A stretch of DNA of 64,000 nt from positions 62,001 through 126,000 of the forward strand of contig QCFD01000002.1 in assembly GCA_003278445.1 (NCBI GenBank), read 5' to 3'. The notes below the pieces were generated by a model. The model was not told where the DNA came from, did not search any database, and saw only the letters and a list, made by a program, of their open reading frames with translations. Both the position numbers and the translations under genes were made by a program. Origin of the DNA: Prochlorococcus sp. AG-363-B05 (GTDB taxonomy: Bacteria; Cyanobacteriota; Cyanobacteriia; PCC-6307; Cyanobiaceae). Position 1 is the stretch's first letter; every line of letters begins with the position of its first letter. Shown in pieces: positions 31,150 to 42,043 of the stretch.

Positions 31150-32520
31150 TCAGAAAATTGAATGATTAATAAGGTTTGCTAGAAGTTTTAAATCTTCAAA
31201 TTTAGTATTAGGGTTTCCCATAACAGCTTTTAAATAATACCTATTTCTATACATTGGTCTTGAAAGCATAAACTTACTTGTTAATAATGATCTTCGTGTC
31301 CTTATAGACCAATCTGAAGATTTATAAGAAGTATTATCAAGCGGTGTAAAGGCTAAAAGATGAAGTGGCCCTGATATTATTCGAAATTTTGATGAATCAA
31401 TCAGTGATTCTAAATAACATTTTCTTTTTATTGAATCAAGAAGTATTTTCTCAATACCATCCTCACCTAATTGTCTTAAACCAATCCATAATTTCAAAGA
31501 CTCCGCTGATCTTGTACCTTGAATTCCAAGTTCTCCTCCATGCGAGTCATTTCCTGTAAGTGGCTCCGCATAAGGTAATCCAGTTGAAAAAGCAGAAGAA
31601 AGATGACTTTTATTCGCCACTAAAAGTAAAGAGGATGTTTTTGCGATACCTAATAATTTTTGAGGATTAACAGTTATCGAGTCGGCGGAAGCTAAACCTC
31701 CAAGAACTCCTGAAGTAATTGTTGAGAGACAATAAATTCCACCAATAGCTCCATCAACATGAAGCCAAATATTTTCTTTTTTGCAAAACTGATCAATTTC
31801 AGAGAGTGGGTCAATAGCTCCTCTAACCGTAGTTCCCGCAGTTGCGACTACTGCAAAGCATTTCTTACCCTCAGACTTTATTTTCTTAAAAATTGACTTT
31901 AAATAAGAAATATTTAATTTACCTTTTTCATCAGTAGGAACTTTTTGTAAAGATTCTTGCTTCAGACCCATAATTCGAACAGCTTTTAATAGTGAGACAT
32001 GACAATCTTCACTGGCAAAAAAGACTGCACTTGGATCACTTTCTAGACCAGCAATATTTCTAGCCATTACTAATGCCATTAAATTACTTAAACTTCCTCC
32101 GCTTGCAGCTACGCCTCCAGACAAATTACCAAGACCTAATTTCTCACAAAACCATTTACAGAGCTTCCTTTCTAATAACGACAAACTAGGTGAAAGTTCT
32201 TCAGCTAAAAGATTATTATTTAAACCTGCACAAATTAGTTCTCCTACAATTGATGCTGATAAAGGAGGGGGATCTAAATGAGCAAGCGCTCCTGGATGAG
32301 ATGGCCTAAAGGAACCATTCATTAATAATTGCAGCTCCTTCAACAAAACTGAATTAGGGATACCTTCTTTCTTTGGAAAAACCTCTGGTAAATCAAATGA
32401 AGATGGCATTGGACCTTGACTGCCTGATTCAGCCAACCAATCACAAAGATTACTAGAGGCTTCTCCAAGTAAAGAATGCAATTGTCTATCTAAATTGTGA
32501 GGTGATGCAAAAGGGTCCAA
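31150..32520 (-). CDS. PLP-dependent group II decarboxylase
   Basis: 'FFASEDCHVSLLKAVRIMG', 'WLHVDGAIGG', 'SITVNPQKLLGIAK'. Confidence 0.85.
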   Translation of the reverse strand: MDPFASPHNLDRQLHSLLGEASSNLCDWLAESGSQGPMPSSFDLPEVFPKKEGIPNSVLLKELQLLMNGSFRPSHPGALAHLDPPPLSASIVGELICAGLNNNLLAEELSPSLSLLERKLCKWFCEKLGLGNLSGGVAASGGSLSNLMALVMARNIAGLESDPSAVFFASEDCHVSLLKAVRIMGLKQESLQKVPTDEKGKLNISYLKSIFKKIKSEGKKCFAVVATAGTTVRGAIDPLSEIDQFCKKENIWLHVDGAIGGIYCLSTITSGVLGGLASADSITVNPQKLLGIAKTSSLLLVANKSHLSSAFSTGLPYAEPLTGNDSHGGELGIQGTRSAESLKLWIGLRQLGEDGIEKILLDSIKRKCYLESLIDSSKFRIISGPLHLLAFTPLDNTSYKSSDWSIRTRRSLLTSKFMLSRPMYRNRYYLKAVMGNPNTKFEDLKLLANLINHSIF

Positions 32521-32607
32521 AGGAAATAATTCTCTATTTGTAGTATTTGATGATCCAGTTCAAATAAAAAAAAATGATTAATGATTAATATTAAGTGAAT
32601 ATTTTAT

Positions 32608-33120
32608 TTGATAATTCTCCAAACTCCTAAAAATTTGTCAAAACCAACCTCTCTGAGTCAACAAGAAAAAATCAATTGGATGAAAAGATTGCTATCAAGA
32701 GCAAAACTTGTAGGCAAAAGAGGAGAGGTTCCTATTGCTGCAGTTATTCTCGACAATAAAGGCAGATGTATTGGCTATGGTGCAAATAGAAGAGAAACGA
32801 TGAAAGACCCATTAGGCCATGCTGAGTTAGTTGCTCTTCGTCAAGCTGCTTGGATAAATAATGATTGGAGATTTAACAACTGTACATTGATAGTAAATCT
32901 TGAACCATGCCCAATGTGCGCGGGCGCACTAATCCAGGCAAGAATGGGGAGAATTATCTATGGGTCTTATGACCACAAAAGAGGAGCGCTTGGAGGGACT
33001 ATGAACTTAGCCGAACATAAAAGTGCTCATCATAAGATGTTAGTTGAAGGTGGGGTAATGAAAGAAGAGTCAACAAAAATAATCGTAGATTGGTTCAAAG
33101 ACAAAAGGAAAAGCAGCTAA
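32608..33120 (+). CDS. tadA: tRNA-specific adenosine deaminase
   Basis: 'PLGHAELVALRQAA', 'NLEPCPMCAGALIQARMGRIIYG'. Confidence 0.9.
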   Translation: MIILQTPKNLSKPTSLSQQEKINWMKRLLSRAKLVGKRGEVPIAAVILDNKGRCIGYGANRRETMKDPLGHAELVALRQAAWINNDWRFNNCTLIVNLEPCPMCAGALIQARMGRIIYGSYDHKRGALGGTMNLAEHKSAHHKMLVEGGVMKEESTKIIVDWFKDKRKSS

Positions 33121-33130
33121 AGAAAATTTA

Positions 33131-34291
33131 TCATCTAAACTTAGGTAATTCAGTTTCAAAAATATTTATTATCTTATCTACATTCTTAGAAGTTGAGTTA
33201 TATCCCATCAGACCAATTCTCCATACTTTTCCAGCAAGGTCACCAAGTCCGCCCCCTATCTCAACACCAAAATTATTTAATAAATGTTTAGTAAAAGCCT
33301 TACCATCAAGTCCCTCAGGTATTTTTACTGTTGTTAAAGTAGGCAAACGCAATTCTTCTTTAACTTGTAATTCCAAACCAATATTTTCTAAAGAATTCCA
33401 AAGTGATTTAGCATTCTTTTTATGCCTATCCCATGAAACTTCTAAACCTTCTTCTGCTAACAATCTAAGAGCTTCTCGAATTCCAAAGTTCATATTTACT
33501 GGAGCAGTGTGATGATATACACGATCACTTCCCCAATATTTATTTAATAAAGATACATCTAAGTACCAATTGGGGACTTTATCTTTCCTATTAATCATTT
33601 TCTTTTCAGCCCTGTAATTCATTGAAAAAGGGCCTAATCCAGGGGGGCAACTTAATCCTTTTTGACTACAGCTATAAGCTAAATCAATTTTCCACTCGTC
33701 TAAATAAAGAGGAACTCCACCCAAAGAAGTTACTGTGTCAACCAAAAGTAAACAATTATATTTTCTACATAAATCACCTATCCCATCCATAGGTTGGCAA
33801 ACACCTGTTGAGGTCTCTGCATGAACAATTGCGAATACAGCTGGATTATGCTCTTTAAGAGCATCTTCAATTTCTTCAAGAGAAAATGCATTACCCCAAT
33901 CCTTTTGAATGGTTGCAACATTTGCCTTATATCTTCCTGCCATGTCTGCAAGTCTATGACCAAAATATCCTTTTATAGCTACTAGAACCTTGTCATCTGG
34001 CTCAACAACATTAGCTAATGTTGCTTCCATTGCTGCACTTCCAGTACCACTCATGGGAAGTGTTAAACGATTACTTGTTTGCCAAGCATATCTAAGTAAC
34101 TCTTGCACCTCACTCATCAAATCCACATAAAAAGGATCTAAATGACCTATAGGAGGTTGAGAGAGTGCTTTCAAAACTGCAGGATCTGCATTTGATGGGC
34201 CAGGCCCAAGCAACAACCTTTCAGGAGAGACAGTTGGACCAAAATCTTTGCGATGTTGATTATCAACAGAAGGAAGAATTTGAGTGGCCAA
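33131..34291 (-). CDS. Alanine-glyoxylate / serine-pyruvate aminotransferase family
   Basis: 'LLLGPGPSNADPAVLKALSQPPIGHLDP', 'SCSQKGLSCPPGLGP'. Confidence 0.88.
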   Translation of the reverse strand: MATQILPSVDNQHRKDFGPTVSPERLLLGPGPSNADPAVLKALSQPPIGHLDPFYVDLMSEVQELLRYAWQTSNRLTLPMSGTGSAAMEATLANVVEPDDKVLVAIKGYFGHRLADMAGRYKANVATIQKDWGNAFSLEEIEDALKEHNPAVFAIVHAETSTGVCQPMDGIGDLCRKYNCLLLVDTVTSLGGVPLYLDEWKIDLAYSCSQKGLSCPPGLGPFSMNYRAEKKMINRKDKVPNWYLDVSLLNKYWGSDRVYHHTAPVNMNFGIREALRLLAEEGLEVSWDRHKKNAKSLWNSLENIGLELQVKEELRLPTLTTVKIPEGLDGKAFTKHLLNNFGVEIGGGLGDLAGKVWRIGLMGYNSTSKNVDKIINIFETELPKFR

Positions 34292-34448
34292 GAAAACAGA
34301 TCAGTTCATATAGTTATGAGCCTAAACAGCGATGGGCAATGTCTGGGTGTTTTTTTTAGGGATTGCAATAGGAATTAGTTAGATTTTTTCTAAAAAACAG
34401 AAAAAATTCAAAAAACAAACAAAGTTTTCTGTTAAAAGTCTAAAAAAA

Positions 34449-34490
34449 GTGCTTCTTAATACAAAAAGAGATTCGATCGCTAATTACGTT
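34449..34490 (+). promoter_or_regulatory. NtcA-type activator site plus -10 element upstream of glnA
   Basis: GTG-N8-TAC at 34449-34462, then 22 nt, then TACGTT (TAN3T) at 34485-34490; glnA ATG at 34527. Confidence 0.65.
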
Positions 34491-34526
34491 CATAATTAAG
34501 TATCTCTGTTGTAAATCAAATTAACC

Positions 34527-35948
34527 ATGAGTAAGACCCCTCAAGATGTTCTTCGTCAAATTAAGGACGAGGGCATTGAGCTTATAGATTTAAAATTCAC
34601 CGACCTTCATGGAAAGTGGCAACACTTAACCGTAGCTTCAGAACTTATTGAAGAAAGCTCTTTCTCAGAAGGACTTGCTTTTGATGGCTCTTCCATACGT
34701 GGTTGGAAAGCTATAAACGAATCAGATATGGCAATGGTGCCTGATCCTTCGACAAGCTGGATTGACCCTTTTTACCATCACAAAACTCTTAGTTTGATTT
34801 GTTCAATTCAAGAACCAAGAAGTGGTGAGCCATATGCAAGATGTCCAAGAGCATTGGCTCAAAAAGCTTTGGATTATTTAGGAAGCACAAGTGTTGCTGA
34901 TGCTGCTTTCTTTGGTCCTGAGCCAGAGTTCTTTATTTTTGATGATGTGAGATATAACTCTGGGGAGGGTGGAAGTTTTTATAGCGTTGATACCATCGAA
35001 GCCCCGTGGAACACAGGAAGAGTTGAAGAAGGTGGCAACCTTGGATACAAAATCCAACTAAAAGAAGGGTATTTCCCAGTATCTCCTAACGACACTGCTC
35101 AAGACATGAGATCTGAGATGCTTCTTTTGATGGGCGAGTTAGGTATACCGATTGAAAAACATCACCACGAAGTAGCAGGGGCTGGACAACATGAATTAGG
35201 CATGAAATTTGCTCCTCTCATTAATGCAGCCGACAATGTAATGATTTATAAATATATTGTCAGGAATGTAGCCAAAAAATATGGTAAAACTGCAACTTTT
35301 ATGCCTAAACCAGTCTTCAATGACAATGGTACAGGAATGCATGTACACCAGAGTTTATGGAAAAGTGGAGAGCCTTTATTTTATGGAGAAGGTACTTATG
35401 CCAATCTTTCTCAAACAGCCAAATGGTATATAGGAGGAATTCTTAAGCATGCTCCTTCATTCCTTGCATTTACAAATCCAACTACCAATAGTTACAAAAG
35501 ATTGGTACCGGGATTCGAAGCACCAGTAAATTTAGTTTATTCACAGGGTAATAGATCAGCTGCTGTAAGAATTCCTTTGACAGGTCCAAGTCCAAAAGCG
35601 AAGAGACTTGAGTTCCGATCGGGAGATGCATTAGCCAATCCTTATATTGCTTTTTCAGCAATGATGATGGCAGGTATTGATGGAATCAAAAATCAAATTG
35701 ATCCTGGGGATGGAGTTGACGTTGACCTTTTTGAACTTCCAGCAGAGGAATTATCAAAAATAGATACTGTTCCTTCCTCATTGAATGATGCATTAGAAGC
35801 ATTAAAAAGCGATAACAAATATTTGACGGAAGGTGGTGTATTTACAAACGATTTTATTGATAATTGGATCGATCTTAAATACGAAGAAGTTCAACAGCTA
35901 AGACAAAGGCCACATCCTCATGAATTCACTATGTACTATGACGCCTAA
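34527..35948 (+). CDS. glnA: Glutamine synthetase type I
   Basis: 473 aa; '[11 protein letters not shown]', '[17 protein letters not shown]', 'NRSAAVRIP'. Confidence 0.98.
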   Translation: MSKTPQDVLRQIKDEGIELIDLKFTDLHGKWQHLTVASELIEESSFSEGLAFDGSSIRGWKAINESDMAMVPDPSTSWIDPFYHHKTLSLICSIQEPRSGEPYARCPRALAQKALDYLGSTSVADAAFFGPEPEFFIFDDVRYNSGEGGSFYSVDTIEAPWNTGRVEEGGNLGYKIQLKEGYFPVSPNDTAQDMRSEMLLLMGELGIPIEKHHHEVAGAGQHELGMKFAPLINAADNVMIYKYIVRNVAKKYGKTATFMPKPVFNDNGTGMHVHQSLWKSGEPLFYGEGTYANLSQTAKWYIGGILKHAPSFLAFTNPTTNSYKRLVPGFEAPVNLVYSQGNRSAAVRIPLTGPSPKAKRLEFRSGDALANPYIAFSAMMMAGIDGIKNQIDPGDGVDVDLFELPAEELSKIDTVPSSLNDALEALKSDNKYLTEGGVFTNDFIDNWIDLKYEEVQQLRQRPHPHEFTMYYDA

Positions 35949-35968
35949 AAAAGTTAATTAGAGAATAA

Positions 35969-36013
35969 AAATTTAGGTCTATGCACAAATTTTGCGTAGA
36001 CCTTAAATTTTTT
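35969..36013 (+). terminator. Rho-independent terminator after glnA
   Basis: GGTCTAtGC-N8-GCgTAGACC stem followed by TTAAATTTTTTAT. Confidence 0.8.
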
Positions 36014-36075
36014 ATGATTAATTCGTCACTAATCAATCAAATCTGTTAGATAATAAAGAAATTAAGAATTGGTTT

Positions 36076-37137
36076 ATGGCTGCGCCAAGCCTTAGAAAAA
36101 TTGCATATCACACTCTTCAACAGGGCAAAACACTTGCTGGATTAGCTCATAAGGAATTGAGTACAAAATTAATGGAGTATTTTGCGCCTGAAGCAGCTAC
36201 AAGAAATTTTCCAATCGATCAAGACCTTATAAAAGAAGTTAGGAGGTCAATGGAAAGTTTAGAAAGAATTGATTGGCAAGAAGCGGAATCAGGGGTTTAT
36301 CCAAAGTCTCAACTATTTGAAGCCCCATGGTTGGAGTGGGCAAAAAAATATCCTTTGGTTTGGCTCGACATGCCGCTAACTTGGGAAAGAAGAAGAAAAA
36401 ATAAAACAAGAGAAATCCCTAAGAATGTAAAAGAGGACGATTACCCTAATTACTATTTACAAAATTTTCATCACCAAACAGATGGTTACTTAAGTAGTCA
36501 TTCTGCTGAAATTTACGACTTGCAAGTTGAGATTCTTTTCAATGGAACAGCAGATTCTATGCGAAGAAGAGTTTTAGCTCCTTTGAAGAGAGGTCTAAAG
36601 AAATTTTTATCTAATAAATCAAAGCGAGTCAAAGTTTTAGACATCGCCACAGGGACGGGAAGGACACTCCAACAAATACAAAGTGCTTTACCAGAAGTAG
36701 AACTTTATGGGATTGATTTGTCAGGATCATACTTAAAACAGGCTAGTAAATATCTAAGCTCCAGAAGTGGCGATCTTGTGCAATTGACAAAGGGAAATGC
36801 AGAAAACATGCCCTATGCATCAAGCAGTTTTCAGGCATTAACATGTGTTTTTCTATTTCATGAACTTCCTAGAGATGTCCGACAGAATGTTCTTAAAGAA
36901 TGCTTTAGATTATTAGAACCTGGAGGCACTCTTATACTTGCAGACTCAATACAAATAGAAGATTCTCCAAAATTCACCCCAATCATGGAAAACTTCCATA
37001 AGATATTTCATGAACCATATTATAGAGACTACATAATTGATGATATAAATTTAAGATTAGAGGAAAGTGGTTTTTCATCAATTTCTTCTGAATCTCACTT
37101 TATGACTAAAGTATGGAAAGCAAACAAACCAAGCTAA
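36076..37137 (+). CDS. Class I SAM-dependent methyltransferase
   Basis: 'KVLDIATGTGRTLQQIQSALPEVELYGIDLSGSYL'. Confidence 0.85.
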   Translation: MAAPSLRKIAYHTLQQGKTLAGLAHKELSTKLMEYFAPEAATRNFPIDQDLIKEVRRSMESLERIDWQEAESGVYPKSQLFEAPWLEWAKKYPLVWLDMPLTWERRRKNKTREIPKNVKEDDYPNYYLQNFHHQTDGYLSSHSAEIYDLQVEILFNGTADSMRRRVLAPLKRGLKKFLSNKSKRVKVLDIATGTGRTLQQIQSALPEVELYGIDLSGSYLKQASKYLSSRSGDLVQLTKGNAENMPYASSSFQALTCVFLFHELPRDVRQNVLKECFRLLEPGGTLILADSIQIEDSPKFTPIMENFHKIFHEPYYRDYIIDDINLRLEESGFSSISSESHFMTKVWKANKPS

Positions 37138-37158
37138 ATTCAATCAAAATTTAAAACT

Positions 37159-37449
37159 ATGGGAATAAATAATACCAGTAATTCTGAAATCATGAAAAAG
37201 AAAAATAAATCAATATGGTCAGAAAAAACAAGGTTACTTGTGAAAGATCTTCATAGTGAAATTAGTCTTGATAATTACAATTGGCATCATTTTAGGGGAA
37301 ACAAACAAAGAAGAAGCGCGGAATTAATTATTTCAGCAATTTCACAATTAATTAACGATGGAGATGAAGTAGAAATAGAAGACTTACTTAATCAAGCAAT
37401 ATTATGGATAAAAGAAGAAGTAAAAGATACAGGCTGCAAAAGTCATTAA
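37159..37449 (+). CDS. Small conserved-looking protein of unknown function
   Basis: 96-aa ORF, co-oriented directly after the methyltransferase. Confidence 0.65.
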   Translation: MGINNTSNSEIMKKKNKSIWSEKTRLLVKDLHSEISLDNYNWHHFRGNKQRRSAELIISAISQLINDGDEVEIEDLLNQAILWIKEEVKDTGCKSH

Positions 37450-37453
37450 AGAC

Positions 37454-37846
37454 TTATTTCTTAATTGATAGCTGAAGTCTATTTCCTTTCCTGCTCCATC
37501 TCACATCATCAAAACACTTATGAATTAAATAAATCCCTCTTCCACTATTAGCATCTATTTCAAGAGGTAAAGAAACTAATCTTTTATTTTTAACTATACC
37601 TATTCCTTCATCTTGAACTTGCCAGACAAACCAATTAGGAGTAAGAATTCTTCTAACACGAATAACTTTATTAGGATTAGATAAGTTCCCATGCACTACT
37701 GCATTAACAAGAGCCTCATGAAGTCCCAATTCAATTCTCTTTGCAGTTTCTCTACAGATTACAGGCTCTAAAAGAGTTTCAACAAATGATGCTAGTTTTA
37801 AAGTAGAGGGATGAATAAATACAGCCCAATTTTTAGAAGGCTCCAC
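37454..37846 (-). CDS. Anti-sigma-factor-type (RsbW-like) histidine kinase ATPase domain protein
   Basis: 'IELGLHEALVNAVVHGN', 'VQDEGIGI', 'SGRGIYLIHKCFDDV'. Confidence 0.8.
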   Translation of the reverse strand: MEPSKNWAVFIHPSTLKLASFVETLLEPVICRETAKRIELGLHEALVNAVVHGNLSNPNKVIRVRRILTPNWFVWQVQDEGIGIVKNKRLVSLPLEIDANSGRGIYLIHKCFDDVRWSRKGNRLQLSIKK

Positions 37847-37981
37847 AATTAATTAAAAAATTCTTAGTAAATTCATCTTTTAATTAAGTAAAAAAAGAAC
37901 CTAAAAATAGAAATATATTTTATGATCATTTGAAAAATATTTATTCGATAAGAAAAAAAACAACATTAATAATTAAAAAAA

Positions 37982-38698
37982 TTAACTTTTAGCAATTAAT
38001 GCTTGATGATTTAGCAAAGAATCCATCAATCTAACTCCTCTAAGCTGATTAACCAAAGGCATGTGGCCATTTGGTGCTTCAATTGACCAATTAAATGCAT
38101 TGGGATATCGAGTCCATATACCATCTTTTTTCCACCCTATTCGAGGCCAAAGTTTGTCATATCTCCCTCCTACTGAGTCTAATATTTTAGCTTGAACTGT
38201 GAACCCAAATTTTCCTCTTGAATAAACAATCCAAAGTTTATTCAAAGTTGATAAATCACTATCAGGAATGGAATCAACCTCAGAAAAATAAACATATCCT
38301 CTTTTTACAGCCTTTTCACCAGCAAGTTCTCTAAGTTTTGAACTTGTAAAGCGATCAGCTTCCTCATAGCTTTCATTTAATAAATATTTCTGTAGAGGTG
38401 AATAATCAAAACCAACATCAGATGGAGCAGTAAACCATGAGAAATCATTGCAATTAAGATTATTTTTTATGAAATTCTCATCAGTTTTATGAATGAGTTG
38501 CAAAATAAAACCTGGAGTCCAGTCGCAAAGATCAGGATCAAAACCAGACATCAAACATGAGCCAAGCCCAATAAGCTCCTTAACACGTTCTTCCAAGGCA
38601 GTTAATAAACCAAGCCTTTTCCTATCTGAAGCCATCTTAAAAGACTCCAATAACTCATTTATGCTTTCTTTTTTTTGATTTTGTTTTTCTTCAGTCAT
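37982..38698 (-). CDS. GUN4-domain protein
   Basis: 'SPLQKYLLNESYEEADRFTSSKLRELAG', 'DSDLSTLNKLWIVYSRGKFGFTVQ'. Confidence 0.85.
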   Translation of the reverse strand: MTEEKQNQKKESINELLESFKMASDRKRLGLLTALEERVKELIGLGSCLMSGFDPDLCDWTPGFILQLIHKTDENFIKNNLNCNDFSWFTAPSDVGFDYSPLQKYLLNESYEEADRFTSSKLRELAGEKAVKRGYVYFSEVDSIPDSDLSTLNKLWIVYSRGKFGFTVQAKILDSVGGRYDKLWPRIGWKKDGIWTRYPNAFNWSIEAPNGHMPLVNQLRGVRLMDSLLNHQALIAKS

Positions 38699-38737
38699 GA
38701 TCTACTGCTGGCCTAGAATGACCTAAGCACTAATACT

Positions 38738-39790
38738 ATGTCAGAGAAACCTACCAATTCAGTTTATCCCGTAACGGATTTCCTGGATGGAACCAGTCCA
38801 ATTATTGATGTAAGGAGTCCTACCGAATTTTCCCAAGGTCATATGCCAGGTGCTATTAATATTCCTTTATTTTCAGACAGTGAACGAACGCTAATAGGGA
38901 GAAGTTATAAAAAAGAAAGTCGTTTAAAAGCAATATTCAATGGATTGAAAGTGACTTTACCAAACACCACAAAGTTGCTGGAAATAATCATAGAAACAAC
39001 TGCAAAAAATAAAAATGGAAAAAAATCATTACGTATATATTGCTGGAGAGGTGGAATGAGATCGAATGCTTTTGCCTGGCTTGCAAGAACAATTGGCATT
39101 AAAACTTATCTGCTAAAAGGTGGGTACAAAAGTTATAGAAAATGGGTTTTAAATCAATTTGAGGCTGATTTTCCTATAAGACTGCTCGGAGGTAAAACAG
39201 GAACCAGAAAAACTGATCTACTCAAACAAATAAATAATAAAAATATATATGTAATTGATCTAGAAGGAATTGCTAATCATAGAGGAAGTAGTTTTGGTTC
39301 ATTAGGTATGGGAAAACAACCATCAACACAACAATTTGAAAATATCCTCGCAGAATTGCTTAATGAATTTCTTAAGAGCAAAGCTATTGAGATATGGCTA
39401 GAGGCTGAAAGTTCAAACTTAGGGAAGTGCCGCATTCCAAATAGCTTGTATACAAAAATGAAAAAAGCACCAATTCTAGAAATAATTAAAACAAAAAATG
39501 AGCGTGTAGATAATTTAGTGAATGTTTATAGTCAAAATTCTCAAAATGAATTAAAAGAAGCTGTGAATAGAATAAGCAAGAGATTAGGGCCACAAAGAAC
39601 AAAAGAGGCTTTAAATGCAATTACAAGAAAAGAATGGTCAAAAGCTTGTAGAGCCATGCTTGATTATTATGATAGATGCTATGAATATGAACTTGAAAAA
39701 AACAAAAATATCCATTCAATCGATCTGAGTGGACTTAATTTGAAATCATCATTGATCAAAATTTTGAATGAGAAGCTCAATCCTTTATAG
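38738..39790 (+). CDS. mnmH: tRNA 2-selenouridine synthase family (rhodanese + P-loop)
   Basis: 'PIIDVRSPTEFSQGHMPGAINIPLFSDSERTLIGRSYKK', 'YCWRGGMRSNAFAWL'. Confidence 0.88.
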   Translation: MSEKPTNSVYPVTDFLDGTSPIIDVRSPTEFSQGHMPGAINIPLFSDSERTLIGRSYKKESRLKAIFNGLKVTLPNTTKLLEIIIETTAKNKNGKKSLRIYCWRGGMRSNAFAWLARTIGIKTYLLKGGYKSYRKWVLNQFEADFPIRLLGGKTGTRKTDLLKQINNKNIYVIDLEGIANHRGSSFGSLGMGKQPSTQQFENILAELLNEFLKSKAIEIWLEAESSNLGKCRIPNSLYTKMKKAPILEIIKTKNERVDNLVNVYSQNSQNELKEAVNRISKRLGPQRTKEALNAITRKEWSKACRAMLDYYDRCYEYELEKNKNIHSIDLSGLNLKSSLIKILNEKLNPL

Positions 39791-39830
39791 TTGATATAAG
39801 GATTATCTATTATTTAAATCTCAAGAAGAA

Positions 39831-40172
39831 ATGACTAGAAACAATGAAGTTGTAGCTATTCAATTTCTAAAAGGAAAGAATGAAAAAGATCTACCAGAAA
39901 TACGTTTATTTAGAAATCTTGATGGAAAAAAAGGGAAAGCAATATATAAATTCAATAAACCTACAACAATAACAATGGAAAATTTTAATTCAATACAAAA
40001 AATGTATCTCATTGATAAAGAAGGTGAGCTGACAACAAGGAAAATAGATCTATCGATATCAGGAAATAATATAGCGGAGGTTAAGTCAACATATAGTTGG
40101 CATTCAGAAAAAGAGTTTGAAAGATTTATGCGTTTTGCTAAAAGGTATGCAAATTCCCTTACTAATCATTAA
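39831..40172 (+). CDS. psb28: Photosystem II assembly protein Psb28
   Basis: 'IQFLKGKNEKDLPEIRLFRNLDGKKGKAIYKF', 'MYLIDKEGELTTR'. Confidence 0.92.
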   Translation: MTRNNEVVAIQFLKGKNEKDLPEIRLFRNLDGKKGKAIYKFNKPTTITMENFNSIQKMYLIDKEGELTTRKIDLSISGNNIAEVKSTYSWHSEKEFERFMRFAKRYANSLTNH

Positions 40173-40181
40173 ATATTAAAT

Positions 40182-41258
40182 TTGAAATCAACTAACTTGT
40201 TCTCAATTATAGCTGCAATATTTTCCATAATTATCTTATGGAGTTTGAAAGACATTCTAATACTCTTTTTTGCTTCAATAATAATAGCAATGGCACTCTG
40301 TACTCTTACTGGGAGGCTTCGAGATTTTTTTCATATACCCAGGTGGGTCTCAGTGGGAATAACCTTAACATCTATAACATTGATCTCAAGTGTTTCAATA
40401 GTAATAATAGTCCCACAGTTTGCCAGTGAATTCCAAGAACTAATCAATCAAATACCATCAGCCATAGGAAAACTATGGGAACTTTCAATAGATATATTTT
40501 TAAATCTTTCAAATATTATATATAAAGATAATATACCTAATTTAGCTGATAGATCGATATTAATTAATAGGCTTAGCATAATCCCTGATGGAAGTACACT
40601 TGCTAATGGTGTAACAGAAAGTATTTCAAAATTAATTAGCCTAGCAGGTAATGTTGGAATAGGAATACTTCAAGTCTTATTCATAATCTCTGTAGGATTA
40701 ATGATAACATTACAGCCAAACTCCTATAGAGAGGTAGCAATCTTATTAGTTCCTTCTTTCTATAGAAGGCGTGCAAGAAATATTTTATTAAAATGCGGAA
40801 ATGCCTTAAGCAACTGGATGATAGGAGTTGTACTTAGCTCAATATGTGTTGCAATTCTTGTGTCAATAGGACTATATTTATTAGGAATAAAATTAGTAAT
40901 TGCTAACGCATTAATAGCTGGAGCTTTAAATATTATACCTAATGTAGGCCCAACAATAAGTACTATATTCCCTCTTTCAGTTGCCCTACTAGACACCCCA
41001 TGGAAATCACTCGCAGTTCTAGGTTTATATATACTAATCCAAAATATTGAGAGCTATATAATAACTCCTTCAATAATGCACAAACAAGTTAAGTTACTTC
41101 CAGGTTTAACAATTACCGCACAGTTTATATTTACTATTCTTTTTGGACCACTTGGTTTACTATTAGCAATTCCAATGGCTGTAGTAATTCAAGTATTCGT
41201 TAAAGAAATAATTATTCATGATATATTAGAAAAAAATTACTCTACAAATCAGACTTAA
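40182..41258 (+). CDS. AI-2E family transporter / permease (TTG start)
   Basis: 358-aa polytopic ORF with 'GALNIIPNVGPTIS', 'LPGLTITAQFIFTILFGPLGLLLAIPMAVVIQVFVKE'. Confidence 0.83.
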   Translation: MKSTNLFSIIAAIFSIIILWSLKDILILFFASIIIAMALCTLTGRLRDFFHIPRWVSVGITLTSITLISSVSIVIIVPQFASEFQELINQIPSAIGKLWELSIDIFLNLSNIIYKDNIPNLADRSILINRLSIIPDGSTLANGVTESISKLISLAGNVGIGILQVLFIISVGLMITLQPNSYREVAILLVPSFYRRRARNILLKCGNALSNWMIGVVLSSICVAILVSIGLYLLGIKLVIANALIAGALNIIPNVGPTISTIFPLSVALLDTPWKSLAVLGLYILIQNIESYIITPSIMHKQVKLLPGLTITAQFIFTILFGPLGLLLAIPMAVVIQVFVKEIIIHDILEKNYSTNQT

Positions 41259-41615
41259 AAAAGAATAATATATAGTTTTAATATTCCTATTACTAGATTA
41301 AGAAAAAATTTTTTTATATCTCAGAAATAATTATTCTTTCAAACCAATCCATATAATCAAAATTTAGTTTACGAAAAACATAACCTGATTTATAGTAAAT
41401 TTTCACAAGAATTTAATTTATCAATCTTGATAGATTTAATAATATTTATAAATTATGTTTTAAGGGTTTGTTGCAAAATTAAGTAAAATTAAAGAGTTAT
41501 ATATATTACTAGAAGTTTTTCTTACTAAACGCAAAATACACCGGTAAATCAAGCATAAAATTAGCTAGTTAATTCATTAATTTCAGAAGTAATATTGAAA
41601 GATTAATTCATTATA

Positions 41616-41819
41616 TCAATCATCAAACTCGGGCTTAGGTTTCTTTTTAACTTTCCCTGAAAGCAATTGATGTAAAGCGTCTAAAGAATTATAGACCTCT
41701 TTAAGCTCAGACATTTCAGGAAGCAGGCCATGCTTACCAAGCATTTGATCCAAGTCTCGAAGTTCTTGTCTGATATAACGCAAATGCGAACTAACTTCCT
41801 CTCTCTTACTGGTAGACAT
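41616..41819 (-). CDS. Small coiled-coil protein, paralogue A
   Basis: 67 aa; aligns with 44815..45033 product. Confidence 0.7.
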   Translation of the reverse strand: MSTSKREEVSSHLRYIRQELRDLDQMLGKHGLLPEMSELKEVYNSLDALHQLLSGKVKKKPKPEFDD

Positions 41820-42043
41820 TACAAAATAGATTGACTGCTATTAAAACTAACTTTAGCCTAAGATATGAATATTAAGCATTTATTAATTTACAAAGTTTAT
41901 AAACCCTCAATTTATGAAGAAAATTTCAAGCTAACAAAGTACTTAAAATATATACAGCTATTAATTACCTAAAAATATGGAAAATTTTGAACTCATAAAA
42001 CAAAGTACAAACAATTTATAAGCCTATAGCAAAGAAATACTTA

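Noticed and set aside
33090-33512. 140-aa plus-strand ORF opposite the aminotransferase
   Set aside because: Shadow ORF of a conserved gene
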